From the NCBI GenBank assembly GCA_947044365.1, contig OX345641.1, positions 5,226,847-5,290,846 on the forward strand: a DNA stretch of 64,000 nt. The letters are read 5' to 3'. The notes beneath the pieces were generated by a model. The model ran no database searches and had not been told where the DNA came from. It saw only the letters and a program-made list of their open reading frames with translations. Within the stretch, counting starts at the first letter, position 1; each line of letters begins with the position of its first letter. Positions 14,271 through 29,749 of the stretch are shown here, one piece after another. Made by a program: the position numbers and the translations under genes. This DNA is from Petrosia ficiformis (lineage: Eukaryota > Porifera > Demospongiae > Haplosclerida > Petrosiidae).

Positions 14271-17200
14271 CCAATAGGTGTCCACTAGTGCCCAATAGGA
14301 GTCCACTAGGACCAATAAGGAGTCCACTAGCACCCATTAGGAATCCACTAGCACTCATGAGGAGTCCAATAGGACACAGTAGGACTCCACTAGGACCCAT
14401 TAGGAGTCCACTTTGACCCAAACGGATTCCAATAGAACCGGTAAGGAGTCCACTAGGACTCAATAGGAGTCCACCAGGACTCACTATGATTCCACTATAT
14501 GACAAATGGAGTCCATTTTTACCAAGCAGGTGTCAACTAAGACAATATTGGGAATACAATTGGATCCAGAAGGAGTCCAATTGGACCCAATAGGAGTCCA
14601 TTAGGACCCAATAGTACTCCACTAGGACCAATAAGCAGTCTTCTAGAACACAATAGGAGTCCACTAGGACCCAATATAGTCCACTAGGACCAATAATGAG
14701 TCTACTAGGACCAATTAGGAGTCCTCAAACACCCATCATTTGTCCATTAGGACGAATAAGGAGTCCACTAGGACCCAATAGGAGTCCAATATGACCAAAT
14801 AGGAGTCCACAAGAACCCAATTGGAGTCCAATAGGACCCATTAGGAGTCCACTAGGACTCATTAGTAGTCCATTACGACCCAGATGGAATCCAATAGGAG
14901 TCCACTAGGAACGAATAGGAGTCCAGTAGGACCAATAATGAGTCCGCTAGGATCAATTAGTAGTCAACAAGGACCCATAAGGAGTCCATTAGGACCAATA
15001 AGGAGTCCACTAGCACCCATTAGGAGTCCTCTAGGACCCATAAGGAGTCCAATTGGACCGAACGGGACCTATTAAGAGTTCACTAGGACCCAATAGGAGT
15101 CCATTAGGACCCAGAAGGAGTCCACAAGGACTCAATAGGAGTCCACTAGGATCCATTAGGAATACATTAGGACCAATAAAGAGTCCACTAGGACCCAATA
15201 GGGGTCCTTTGTGACCCAATAGGATTTCACTAGGACCAAGAAGGAGTCCACAAGGACCCATTAGGAGTCCACTAGGACCCATAATGAGTCTTATAGGACC
15301 CATGAAGAGTCAAATAGAACCCATTATGAGCCCACTAGGACCCATTCGGAATAAATTAGGACACATAAGGAGTCCATAGGACCGAATAGGAGTCCAGTGG
15401 GACACTACAGACTCCGATAGGACCAGTTGGAAGTTCCATAGGAACCAATAAGTGTCACCTAGGACCCAAGAGTAGTCCACTAGGAGCAATAAGGAGTCCA
15501 TTAGGATCCAGAAGGAGTCCACTAGGACACAATAGCAGTCCACTAGGACCCAATAGGAGTCCACTGGGACCCAATAGTACTCCACTATTACCAATAAGCA
15601 GTCCTCTAGGACCCAATAAATGTTCACTAGGACCCATTAGGGGAGTCCACTAGGACCAATTAGGAGTCCATTAGGACCCAGAAGGAGTCCACTAGGACAC
15701 AATAGGAGTCCACTAGGACCCAATAGAGGACAAATAAGGAGTCCACTAGGACCCATTAGGAGTCCACTAGCTCCCATAATGAGTCCTCTAGGACCCATGA
15801 AGTGTCCAATGGGAACATATAGGATTCCATTAGGACCCATTAGGAGTCCACTAGGACCCATTAAAAATACATTAGGACCCATAAGGAGTCTACTAGGACC
15901 CAATAGAAGTCCAATAGGAACCAATAAGAGTTCACTAGGACCAAATAGGATTCCAATAAGACCCATTATGTGTCCATTAGAACCAATTAGGAGTTAACTA
16001 GGACCCAAACGGTTTCCACTAGGACACATAAGGAGTCCAGTAGGACTCAATAAGACTCCAATAGGACAAATTAGAAGTCCACCAGGAATCCACTATATGC
16101 CAAAAGGAGTCCATTAGGACTGAACAGGAGTCCACTAAGTCCCATTAGGAAGAAAATAGGACCCAGAAGGAGTCCATTAGGACCCAAAAGTACTCAACTA
16201 GGAAAAATAGGCAGTCCTCTAGGACCAAATGAGTGTCCACTATGACCCATTAGGAGTCTACTAGGACCCATTAGGAGTCCATTAGGACCAAGAAGTAGTC
16301 CACTAGGAACCAATAGGAGTCCACTAGGACCAATATGAGTCTACTATGACCAATTAGGAGTCTACTAGGACCCATTAGGAATACAATAGTACCCATAAGG
16401 ACACCAATTGGACCCAATAGGATTCAACTTGGACCAATAAGGAGTCCACTAGGACCCAAAAGTACTCCAATAGGACCCATTAGGACTCCACTAGGACCCA
16501 TTAGGAATACATTAGGACCCATAAGGACTCCACTAGGACTCAATAGGATTCAACTAGGACAAACAAGGAGTCCAATGTGACTCATTATAAGTCCTCTAGG
16601 ACCTATAAGGAGTCCACTATGACTCATTAGGAGTCCATTATGACCCAGACGGAGTCCACTAGGACACAATAGGAGTCCACTAGGACCCAATAGGAATCCA
16701 CCAGGACCAATAAGGAGTCCACAAGGACCCATTAAGAGTCCACTTGGACCCATAATGAGTCCTCTAGGACCCATGAAATGTCCAATAGTACCCAATAGGA
16801 CTCGATTACGATCAATAGGAGTCCACTGGGACCCATTGGAAGTCCACTGTGACACAATAGGAGTCCACTAGGACGCAATAGGAGTCCACTGGGACCTAAT
16901 AGGAGTCCAATAAGACCCATTAGGATTCCAATAGGACCCAATAACAGTCCTCCAGGACCCAATAGTAGTCCTCTAGGACCTATAAGTAGTCCACTAGGAC
17001 CCAATAGGAGTTCCCTAGGACCAATAAGGAGTCCACTTGAACCCATTAGGAGTCCATTAGCATCCATTAGGAGACCCATGAGGAGTCCAATAGGACATAA
17101 TAGGACTCCACTAGGACCCATTTGGAGTCCATTACGACCCATTACGAGTCCACTAGGACCAAATAGGATTCGACTATGACCCACTAGGAGTTCACTAGGA

Positions 17201-17998
17201 CCCAATAGGAGTCCAATAAGACCCATTATGTGTCCATTAGGACCAATTAGGTGTTAACAGGTACCCAAACGGATTCCATTAGGACCCATAAGGAGTCCAG
17301 TAGGACTCAATAGGACTCCAGTATGACCCATTACGAGTCCACAAGGACTCATTATGATTCCACTATATGCCAAAAGGAGTCCATTAGGACCGAACAGGAG
17401 TCCACTAAAACCCATTAGGAGTACTATAGGACCCAGAAGGAGTCCATTAGGACCCAATAGGTGTCCATTAGGACCCAATAGTACTTCACTAGGACCAATA
17501 AGCAGTCCACTACGACTCAATAAGTGTCCAATAGGACCCATTAGGACTCCACTAGTACCAGTTGGAGTCCATTAGGATCCAGAAAGAGTCCCCTAGGATA
17601 CAATAGGAGTCAACTAGGACCCAATAGGAGTCCACTAGGACCAACGATGCGTCTACTCTGACCAATTAGGAGTCCACTAAGACCCATGTTGAGTCCATTA
17701 TGACCAATAACGAGTCCACTAAGACCCCATAGGAGTCCCTAGGACCCAATAGTACTCCAATAGGACCATTAGGTGTCCACTAGGACCCATAAGGACTACA
17801 TTAGGACCCATAAGGACTCCACAGGGACCCAATAGGAGTCAATTAGGACCCAATAGTATTCAACTAGGACAAATAAGGAGTCCATTAGGACCGATAAGGA
17901 GTCCACTAGGACCCATTAGGAGTCCTCTAGGACCCATAAGTAGTCACTAGGTCCCAATAGGAGTCCATTAGGACCCATTAGGAGTCCACTAGGACCCA

Positions 17999-18031
17999 TT
18001 AGGGTTTAGGGTTTAGGGTTTAGGGTTTAGG
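17999..18031. repeat. Telomere-like TTTAGGG tract 1
   Basis: About four and a half TTTAGGG heptamers on the plus strand, ending in TTTAGGATCC. It is followed by the segment TCCACTGGGACCCAATTTCA that also follows the three other tracts. The shared flank indicates copies of one ancestral block, not four independent telomere additions. Confidence 0.9.
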
Positions 18032-21000
18032 ATCCACTGGGACCCAATTTCAGTCCGATAGGACCCTTTAGGAGTCCAATATGACCAAACAGGAGTCCTC
18101 TAGATCCCAAAAGGAGTCCACTAGGATCAATAAGGAGTACACTAGGACCCAATCGGAGTCCACTAGGACATATAAGGAGTCCAATAGGACCCATTAGGAA
18201 TCCAATAGGACACAGATAGAGTTTACTAGCACACAATAGGAGTTCATTAGGACCCAATAGGAGTCCACTAGGACCAATAATGAGTCCACTAGGACCAATT
18301 AGGAGTCCACAATGACCCATAAGGAGTCGATTAGGACCGTCAACTAGGACCCATTGGAGTCAACTAGGACCCAATAGTACTCTACTAGGACCCATTAGAA
18401 GTCCACTAGGACCCATTAGGAATACATTAGGACCCATAAGGTGTCCAAAAGGACGCAATAGGTGTCCATTAGGACCCATAATGAGTCATCTAGGACCCAC
18501 GAAGAGTCCAATAGGACACTATAGTACTCCATTAGGACCCATTAGGAGTATACTGGGACCATTGGAAGTCCACTAGGACCCAATAAGTTTCCCCTAGGAC
18601 CCATTAGGAGTCCACTAGGACCCATCGTGAGTCCATTAGGACCAATAAGGAGTCCACTAGGACCCAATAGGATTCCACTAGGACCCAATAGTACTCCACT
18701 AGGAACAAAGTGGTGTCCACTAGGACCAATAATGAGTCCAATAGGACCAATTAGGAATACATTAGGACCCATAAGGTGTCCACAAGGACGCAATTGGTGT
18801 CCATTAGGACCCATAAGGAGTCCATTAAGACCGATAAGGAGTCCACTATGACCCATTAGGAGTCCTCTAGGACCCATACGGAGTCCACTAGGTCACAATA
18901 GGAGTCCAGTATGACCCATTAAGAGTCCACTAGGACCCAATAGGAGTACACTAGGACCAATAATGAGTCCACTAGACCAATTAGGAACCCACCAGGACCC
19001 ATGTTGAGTCCATTAGGACCAATAAGGAGTCCCCTTGGACTCAATTGGAGTCAAATAGGACCCAATAGTACTCCACTACGACCCATTAGGAATCCACTAG
19101 GACCCATTAGGAATACATTAGGACCCATAAGGTGTCCACTAGTACTAATCTTGAGTCCATTAGGACCAATAAGGTTTCCACTCGGACCAGTAAGGATTCC
19201 ACAAGGACCCATTAAGTGTCCAATAGGACCCATTTGGTGTCCAATAGGACTCAATAGGACTCCATTAGGACCGATTAAGAGTCCACTAGGTTCCAAAAGG
19301 AGTCCTCTAGGACCCTATGGTAGTCCAGTAGGACCAATAAGGAGTCCACTGCGACCAAATAGGAGTTCACTAGGACCTATAAGGAGTCCATTTTGACCCA
19401 TTATGAGTCCACTAGCACTCATTAGGAGTGCACTAGGACCCATGAGTAGTACAATAGGACACAATAGGACTCCACTAAGACCCATTAGGAGTCCACTAGG
19501 ACCTATTACTTGTCCACTAGGACCAAATATGATTCCACTATGACCAAATAGGTGTTCACTAGGACCCAATAGGAGTCCAATAAGACCCATTATGTGTCAA
19601 TTAGGACAATTAGGAGTGAACTAGGACCCAAACGGGTTCCAATAGGACCCATAAGTAGTCCAGTAGGACTCCATAGGACTCCACAAGGACTCATTAGGTG
19701 TCCACTAGGACCCAATAGGAGTCCACTAGGACCCAGAAGGAGTCCACTAGGACACAATGGGAGTCCACTGGGACACAATAGGAGTCCACTAGGACCAATA
19801 AGATGTCCACTAAGACTCATCTTGAGACCACTAGGACCAACAAGGAGTCCACTAGGACCCAATAGGAGTGCACTAGGAACTATAACTAGTCTAATAGGAC
19901 CCATAAGGAATCCATTAGGACCCAGAAAGAGTCCACTAGGACAAAATAGGAGTCCAGTAGCACCCAATAGGATTCCACTAGGACCCAATAGTACTCCATT
20001 AGAACCAAAGTGGTGTCCACTAGGACCAATATTGAGTCCACTAGGACCAATTAGGAGTCCAAAAGGACCCAGAAGTAGTTCATTAGGACCAACAAGGAGT
20101 CCAATATGACCCAATTGGTGTCAAATAGGACCCAATAGTTTTCCACTAGGACCCATTAGGAGTCCACTTGGACCCATTAAGAATACATTAGGACCCATAA
20201 GTTGTCCACAAGGACTCAATAGGTGTCCATTAGGACCCATAAGTAGTCCAATAAGACCGATAAGGAGTCCACTAGGACCCATTAGGAGTCCTCTAGGACC
20301 CATAAGGAGTCCACTAGGTCACAATAGGAGTTCACTAGGACCCAATAGGAGTCCACTAGGACCAATTAGGAGTCCAATAGGACTCATCTTGAGTCCATTA
20401 GGACCAATAAGGTGTCCAATAGAACCCAGTAGGAGTCCACTAGGACAAACAAGGAGTCCACTAAAACCCGAAAGGAGTCCACTAGGACCTATAACTAGTC
20501 CAATAGGACCCATTAGGAATCCATTAGGACCCAGAAAGAGTCCACTAGGAGACAATGGGAGTCCACTAGGACCCAATAGGAGTCCACTAGGACCAATTAG
20601 GAGTCCAATAGTACTCATCTTGAGTCCATTAGGACCAATAAGGATTCCACTCGGACCAGTAAGGATTCCACAAGGACCCATTAAGTGTCCACTAGGACCC
20701 ATAATGAGTCCTCTAGGACCCATAAAGTGTCCAATAGTACCCAATAGGACTCAATTAGGACCAATTAGAAGTCCACTGGGACCCATTGGAAGTCCACTAT
20801 GACCCAAAAGGAGTCCACTAGGACCCAATAGGAGTCCACTTGGACCCAATAGGAGTCAAATAGGACACATTAGGAGTCCAATAGGACCCAATAAGAGTCC
20901 TCTAGGACCAAATAGGATTCCACTATGACCCAATAGGATTTCAATAGGACCCAATAGGATTCCAATAAGACCCATTATGTGTCCATTAGGACCAAGTACA

Positions 21001-24000
21001 CGTGAACTGTGACCCAAACGGATTCCAGTAGGACCGATAAGGGGTCCAGTAGGACTCAATAGGATTCCACTAGGACCCATTAGGAGTCCAATAGGACCAA
21101 ACTGGAGTCCACAAGTACCCAATTGGAGTACAATAGGACCCATTAGGAGTCCACTAGGACTCATTAGTAGTCCATTACGACCCAGATGGAGTCCACTAGG
21201 ACACAATAGGAGTCCACTAGGACCGAATAGGAGTCCAGTAGGACCAATAATGAGTCCGCTAGGATCAATTAGTAGTCAACAAAGACCCATAAGGAGTCCA
21301 TTAGGACCATTAAGGAGTCCACTAGCACCCATTAGGAGTCCTCTAGGACCCATAAGGAGTCCACTTGGACCGAACAGAAGTTTATTAGGACCTAATAAGA
21401 GTCCACTAGGACCCATTAGGAGTCCATTCGGACCCAGAAGGAGTCCACTAGGACTCAATAGGAGTCCACTAGGATCCATTAGGAATACATTAGGACCCAT
21501 AAAGAGTCCACTAGGACCCAATAGGGGTCCATTGTGACCCAATAGGATTCCATTAGGACCAATAAGGAGTCCACTAGCCCCCATTAGGAGTCCACTAATA
21601 CCCACGAGGAGGCCAATAAGACACAATAGGACTCCACTAGGAACCATTAGGAGTCTTCTAGGACACATTACGAATCCACTAAGACCCAAACGGATTCCAC
21701 TAGGACCCGTAAGGAGTCAACTACGACTCAATAGGACTCCACGTGGACCCATTAGGAGTCCACCAGGACTCATTATGATTCCACTATATGCCAAAAGGAG
21801 TCCATCAGGACCGAACTGGAGTCCACTAAGACCCATTAGTAGTACAATAGGACCCATTAGGAGTCTAATAGGACCCAATAAGAGTCCTCTAGGACCCAAT
21901 AGTAGTTCTCTAGGACCAATAAGTAGTCCACTAGGACCCAATAGGAGTCCACTAGGACCAAATAGGATTCGACTACGACCCACTAGGAGTTCACTAGGAC
22001 CCAATAGAAGTCCAATAAGACCCATTATGTGTCCACTAGTACCAATTAGGCGTTAACTAGTAATCAAACGGATTCCACTAGGACCCATAAGGAGTCCAGT
22101 AGGACTCAATAGAACTCCAGGAGGACCCATTACGAGTCCAACAGGACTCATTATGATTCCACTATATGCCAAAAGGAGTCCATTAGGACCTTACAGGAGT
22201 CCACTAAAACCCATTAGGAGTCCACTACGACCCATGAGGAGTCCAATAGGACATAATAGGACTCCACTAGGACCCATTTGGAGTCCACTACGACCCATTA
22301 CGATTCCACTAGGACCAATAACGAGTCCACTAAGACCCAATAGGAGTCCACTAGGTCACAATGGGAGTCCACTACAACCCAATAGGAGTCCACTAGGACC
22401 TATAACTAGTCCAATAGCACCCATTAGGAATTTATTTGGACCCAGAAAGGGTCCACTAGGACACAATAGGAGTCCAGTAGGACCTATTAGGATTCCACTA
22501 GGACCCAATACTACTCCACAAGGACCAAAGTGGTGTCCACTAGGACCAATATTGAGTCCACTAGGACCAATTAGGAGTCCACCAGGACCAATAAGGAGTC
22601 CCCTAGGACTCAATTGGAGTCTACTAGGATCCAACAGTACTCCACTACGACCCATTAGGAATCCACTAGTACCCATTAGGAATACATTAGGACCCATAAT
22701 GTGTCCACTAGGATGCAATAGGAGTCCATTAGGACCCATAATGAGTCCTCTAGGACCCATGAAGAGTCCAATAGGACCCAATAGTACTCCACTAAGTCCC
22801 ATTAGGAGTCTACTGGAACCCATTAGAAGTCCAATAGGACCCAATAGGTGTCCACTAGGACCCAATAGCAGTCCACTAGGACTGCTATAGGAGTCCAATA
22901 GGAACCATTAGGAGTCCACTGGGACCCACTATTTGTCCACTAGCACCCATAATGGGTCCTCTTGGACCCATGAAGCGTCCAATTGTATCCAATATGACTC
23001 CATTATGACAAATTAGGAGTCCACTAGGACCAATAAGGTGTCCACTACGACCCAATAGGAGTCCACTTGGACCCATTAGGAGTCAACTAGCACCCATTAG
23101 GAGTCCACTAGGACCAATAAGGAGTCCACTAGACCCATGAGGAGTCCAATAGAACACAAACGGGTTCCACTAGGACCCATAAGGAGTCCAGTAGGACTCA
23201 ATAGGACTCCACAAGAACCCATTAGGTGTCCACTAGGACACAATAGGAGTACCCAGAAGGAGTCCACTTTGACACAATAGGAGTCCACTAGGACCAACAA
23301 GGTGTCCAATAGGACCCAATAGGAGTCCACTTGGACCTATAACTAGTCCAATAGGACCCATTAGGAATCCATTAGGACCCAGATGGAGTCCACTAGTATA
23401 CAATGGGAGTCCACTAGGACCCAAAAGGAGTCCACTAGGACAAACTAGGAGTCCAGTAGGACTCATCTTGATTCCACTAGGACCAACAAGGAGTCCACTA
23501 GGACCCAATAGGAGTCCACTTGGACCCAGAAGGAGTCCACTAGGACACAATAGGAGTCCACTAAGACCCAATAGGCGTACCAATTAGGAGTCCACTAGGA
23601 CTCATCTTGAGTCCATTAGGACAAATAAGGAGTCCACTAGGATCCAGTAGGAGTCACTAGGACCAATTAGGAGTTAACAAGGACCCATTAGGAGTTCATT
23701 AGGACCGATAAGGAGTCCACTAGGACCCATTATGTGTTCTCTAGGACCCATGAGGAGTCCACTAGTTTCCAATAGGAGTCCATTAGGACCCATTAGGAGT
23801 CTTCTAGGACCCATTAGCAGTCCATTAGGACCCAGAAGGAGTCCACTAGGACACAATAGGAGTGCACTAGGACCCAGTAGGAGTTACTAGGACCAATAAG
23901 GAGTCCAATAGGACCCAATAGGAGTCCACTAGGACCCAATATTACTACACTAGGACACATTTGGAGTCCAATAGGACACATTAGGAATACATTAGGACCC

Positions 24001-25069
24001 ATAATGAATCCACTAGGACGTAATAGGACTCCTTTAGGACCCATAATGAGTCCTCTTGGACCCTTTTAGAGTCCAATAGGACCGAATAGTACTCCATTAG
24101 GACCCATTAGGAGTCTACTGGGACCCATTAGAAGTTCACTAGGACCCAATAGGAGTCAACTAGGACCCAATAGGAGCCCACTAGGACCAATAATGTGTCC
24201 ACTAGGACCAATTAGTAGTCCACAAGGACCCATAAGGAGTCCATTAGGACCAATAAGGATTCCACTCGGACCAGTAAGGAGTCCACAAGGACCCATTAAG
24301 TGTCCACTAGGACCCATAAAGTGTCCTATAGTATACCCAATAGGAGTCCAATAAGACCCATTATGTGTCCATTAGGACCAATTAGGCATGAACTATGACC
24401 CAAACGGATTAAAGTAGGACCCATAAGGGGTCCAGTAGGACTCAATAGGAGTCCACTAGGACCCATTAAGAGTTCACTAGGACCCATTTCGAGTCCTATA
24501 GGACCCTTAAAGAGTCCACTAGGTCACAATAGGAGTCCACTACGTCACAATAGGAGTCCATTAGGACCCATTAGGAGTCCACTAGGACCCATTAGGATTC
24601 CTCTTGGACCCATAAGGAGTCCACTAGGACCCAATAGGAGTCCATTAGGATCCATTAGGAGTCCAATAGGACTCATTAGGAGTCCATTAGGACCCAAAAG
24701 GAGTCCACTAGGACACAATAGGAGTCCACTAGGACACCAGAGGAGTCCTCTATGACCCAATACGACTCCACTATGACCGATTAGGAGTCCACTAGGACCC
24801 ATTAGGAGTCCGCTAGCACCCATAAGTAGTGAACTAGGACGCAATGGGACTCCATCGGTACCAATTAGATGTCCAATAGGTCCCTTTTGCAGTCCGCTAG
24901 GACCCGTAGGTAGTCCACCAGGACCTTATAGGAGTCCAGTAAGTACCTTCATATGTCCACTAGGACCAATTAGGCGTCCACTAGGACCCAAAATGACTCC
25001 ACTAGGACCCATAAGGAGTTCATTAACACCCAATACGACTCCACTAGGAACCATTAGGAGTCCACTAGG

Positions 25070-25720
25070 ACCCATTATGATTCCACTAGATCCCGAAAAG
25101 AATCCATTAGGACCGAATAAGAGTCCAATAGGAACCAAACTGTTTCCACTTGGACCAATAAGGAGTCCATTAGGACCCAAGAAGACTCCACTAGAACCAA
25201 ATATGAGTCCACTAGGACCTAATAGGAGTCCACTAGGACCAATAAAGAGTCCAATAGGACACATTAGGAGTCCACTAGGAACCAATAGGATTCCACCAGG
25301 ACCAAAAAGGAAGCCACAAGGATGCTTTAGGCGTCCATTAGGACGCACTAGGTGTCCAATAGGTCCTATTTGCAGTCCACTAGGACCCACTAGGTGTCGA
25401 CTACGATCCATAAGGAGTGAACTAGGACCTAATAGGACTCCAATAGGACCAATTACAAGTCCATTAGGACCCTCTATGAGTCTACTAGGACTCATAAGGT
25501 GTGAACTAGGACCCAATAGGACTCCATTAGGACCCATTAGAAGTCCACTAGGCCCCAATAGGAGTCCACTAGGACCAATAAGGTGTTCATTAGGACCCAA
25601 TAGGAGTCCACTACAACCTAATGGGATTCCACTAGGACCCATAAGGAGTCCACTAGGACCCACAAGGAGTCCATTAGGACTCAATATGAGTCCACTGCAA
25701 CCTCATGGGTCTCCACGAGT
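25070..25720. repeat. Higher-order block found three times in the window (copy 2)
   Basis: Second copy of the block at 600-1260, about 24.45 kb away in the same orientation. It shares the GGAAGCCACAAGGATGCTTT variant. The similarity also extends to the left, to about 24545, matching roughly 100-600. Confidence 0.85.
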
Positions 25721-27977
25721 ACCAGTAAGGAGTCCATTAGGACACATTAGGACTCCACTAGGACACCTTAGGAGTCCACTAGGACCCATAAAAATTGCGC
25801 TAGTACCCAATAGGAGTCCACTAGGACCCACAATGTGTCCACTAGAACCCAATAGTACTCCACTAGGACCCATTAGTAGTCCACTAGGACCTAATGGGAG
25901 TCCACTAGGACAAATAAGGAGTCCACTAGGACCCATTAGGAATCCACTAGGATCCATAAGGAGTCCACTAGGACCCATTAGGAGTCCACTTGGATCCATA
26001 AGGAGTCCTCTAGGACCCATTAGGAGTCCACTAGGATCCAATTAGGAGTCCAATAGGACAATTAAAAATTCCACTAGTACCCAATAGGAGTCCACTAGGT
26101 CCCATAAAGTGTCCACGAGGACCCAATTGGAGTCCACTAATACCCATTATGAGTCCATTATGACCAATTAGGGGTCCACTAGGACCCAATAGGACTCCAC
26201 TAGGACCCATCAGTAGTCCTCTAGGACCCAATAGGACTCCAATTGCAGCCATTAGGTGTCCGCTAGGACCCACTATGATTCAAATAGATCCCAAAATGAG
26301 TCAATTAGGACCCTATAGGTGTCGACTAACACCAAGTATGAGTCCACTAGGACCAATTAGGAGTCCACTAGGACCAATTAGGAGTCCAATAGGACTCAAT
26401 AGGAGTCGACTAGGACCAATTAGGTGTCCACTTCGACCCAGTAGGAGTCTACTATGACCTGTAAGGTTTAATAGGACTCAATAGGAGTCCACTAGTACCC
26501 AAAAGTAGTCCACTAGAACCAATAAGGAGTCCACTAGGACACATTAGGAGTCCGCCAGGACACAAAAGCAGTCCACTAGGACCCAATAGGTGTTCTCTAG
26601 GACCCAATATTGTGCAAAAGGACCAATACGGAGTCCCTTAGGACCCCATAGCAGTCCACTAGGAGCCATAAGGAGTCAACTAGCACTACTTAGGACTCCA
26701 AAAGGACCCATATGAGTCCACTAGGACTATTTAGGACTCCACCAGACCCAATATGAGTCGATTAAGACCCAGTATGTGTCCACTAGGACCAATTAGTAGT
26801 CCACTAGGACCCAATATGATTCCACTAGGACCTAATAGGAGTCTACTAGGACCAATAAGGAGTCCACTATGACACATTAGGAGTCCAATAGGACCCAATA
26901 CGATTCCACTAGGACCAATAAGGTGTCCAATAGGACCCATTAGAAATCCAATAGGACCCATTAGGAATCCAATAGGACCCGTTAGAAGTCCACTAAGACC
27001 CATTATGAGTCCACTAGTACCCATATGGGGTCCACTAGGACCCAACAGGACTCCATTAGGACCCACTAGGAGTCCAATAGGACCGATTACGAGTCCACTA
27101 GTACCCATAAGGAGTCCACTAGGACCAAATAGGAATCGACTAGGACCAATAGGAGTCCAGTAGGACACTCTACGAGTCAACTAGGACGCATAAGGTGTCC
27201 CATAGTACCCAATAGGAGTCCAATAAGTCTGTTAGGACTCTTTAGATGTACGCTAGGACCCATAATGAGTCCACTAGCACCCATAAGGAGTCCACTAGGA
27301 CCCAACAGGAATACACTAGGACCCAACAGGAGTCCATTACGACCCATTCGGAGTCCACTAGGACCCTTAATATTTCCTCTAGTTCACAAATGAGTCCATT
27401 AGGACACAATGTGAGTCCACTAAAACCTATTATGAGTCCAACAGGACCAATTAAGAGTCCACTAGGACCCGATAAGAGTCCAATAGGACCCTATAGGAGT
27501 CCACTAGTACCCAACAGGACTCCAATAGGACTCCACTAGGACCCTGTAGGAGTCTGATATGACCCACAATGAATCCACTAGATCCCAAAACGAGTCAAGT
27601 AGGACCCAATAGGAGTCGACTAAGACCCATTATGAGTCCACTAGGACCAAGTAGGTGTCTACTACAACGCGTAAGGAGTCCACTAGGACCCAATAGGACT
27701 CCACTAGGACGTCCACTAGGACCCAATAAGTGTCCAATAGGACCCATTAAGAGTCCACTAGGACCAATTAGGAGTCCATTAGGATCTACAAGGAGTCCCT
27801 TAGGACACAATAGGAGTCCACTAGGACCCAATAGGAGTCCATTAGGACCCAATAGGATTCAACTAGGACCAATAAGGAGTCCACTAGGACGAATTAGGAG
27901 TCCACTAGGACCGATAAGGAGACCACTAGGACCCATTAGGAGTCCATTAGGACCCATTAGGAGTCCAACAGGACCCA

Positions 27978-28011
27978 TTAGGGTTTAGGGTTTAGGGTTT
28001 AGTGTTTAGGG
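27978..28011. repeat. Telomere-like TTTAGGG tract 2
   Basis: Four TTTAGGG-type heptamers plus one TTTAGTG variant, flanked on the right by the same TCCACTGGGACCCAATTTCA segment as tract 1. The upstream block (about 27240-27980) is related to those before tracts 3 and 4. Confidence 0.9.
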
Positions 28012-29749
28012 TCCACTGGGACCCAATTTCAGTCCGATAGGACCCTTTAGGTGTCCAATACGACCCAAAAGGAGTCCTTTAGGACCCAATAGGAGTCCAC
28101 TAAGATCAATAAGGTGTCCACTAGGACCAATTAGGTGTCCATTAGGATCCAGAAGGACTCCCCTAGGACACAATAGGAGTCCACTAGGACCCAATAGGAG
28201 TCCACTAGGACCAATGATGAGTCTAATAGGACCAATTAGGAGTCCACTAAGACACATGTTGAGTCCATTATGACCAATAACGAGTCCACTAAGACCCAAT
28301 AGGAGTCCACTACTACCCAATAGGTGTCCATTAGGACCAATATGGAGTCCACTAGGACAAAATAGTAGTCCATTAGGACCCAATATGAGTCCGCTAGGTA
28401 TAAGTGGGAGTCCAATAGGACCCATTAGGAGTCCTCTAGGACCCATAAGGAGTCCATTAGGAGCAATTAGGAGTCCACTAGGACCAAATAAGACTCCATT
28501 AGGACCCATAAGAAGTCCTCTTTGAAGCAAAAGGATTCAAATAGGATGCATTTGGAGTCCACTAGGACACATTAGGAGTCCACTAGGCCCCATAAGGAGT
28601 CTACTAGGACACAATAGGAGTCCATTACGACCAATAAGGAGAGAACTAGGACCAATAGGACTCCACTAGTACCCATTAGTAATCCACTAGGACCCATTAG
28701 GAGTCCATTGGGACCTAACGGGAGTCCACTAGGACTCCACTAGGACCCATTAGGAGGCCACTGGGAGGCATAAAGAGTCCACTAGGACCCAATATGAGTC
28801 CTCTAGGACCCAATAGTCTCCCCTAGGTCACAATAGGCGTCCACTAGGACCCATTAGGAGCACAATAGGACCCATAAGGAGTCCAATTGGACGCAATACT
28901 AGTCCACTAACACCCACTATTAGTCTATTAGGACCAATATGGAGTCCACGAGGACAAATTAGTAGTCCACTAGGACCCAATATGAGTCCACTAGGACCCA
29001 ATTGGAGTCCAGTAGGACCCATTAGTTGTCCGCTAGGACCCATTAGGAGTCCACTAGGACCAATAAGGAGTCCACTAGGACCAATTAAGAGTCCACTATG
29101 ACCCATAAGGAGTCCACCAGGAACAATAAGATGTCGACTACGACACATTAGGAGTCCACTAGGACCCTAAAGGTGTCTACTAGTACCCATTAGAAGTCCA
29201 CAATGAGCAATTAGGAGTCCACTAGGACCCAATAAAACTCCATTAGAACACATAAGGAGTCCACTATGACACAATAGGACTCAAATAGCACTTAATAGGA
29301 CTCCACTAGGACCCATTAGGAGTCCTCTAGGACCCATAACTAGTCCACTAGGAATATATGTGAGTCCACTTGGACCAAGAGGAGTCCATTATGACCCAAT
29401 AGGACTCCACTAGAACCTATTAGGATTCCACTATCACCCATTAGGAGTCCACTAGGATCCATTAGGTGTCCAAAAGGACCCATAAGGAGTCCACTAGAAC
29501 CTAACAGGAGTCCACTTGGACACTAAAGTTGTCTACTAGGGCCCGTTAGAAGTCCACTAAGACCCATTATGAGTCCACTAGTACCCATAAGGGGTCCACT
29601 AGGACCCAACAGGACTCCATTAGGACCCACTAGGAGTCCAATAGGACCGATTACGAGTCCACTAGTACCCATAAGGTGTCAACTAGGACCAAATAGGAGT
29701 CCACTAAGACCAATAGGAGTCCACTAGGACCCATAAGGAGTCCACTAGG

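Noticed and set aside
17999..18031. True chromosome end at the TTTAGGG tracts
   Set aside because: Each tract is only about 30 bp, is internal, and shares the same downstream flank as the other three, so they are copied interstitial blocks.
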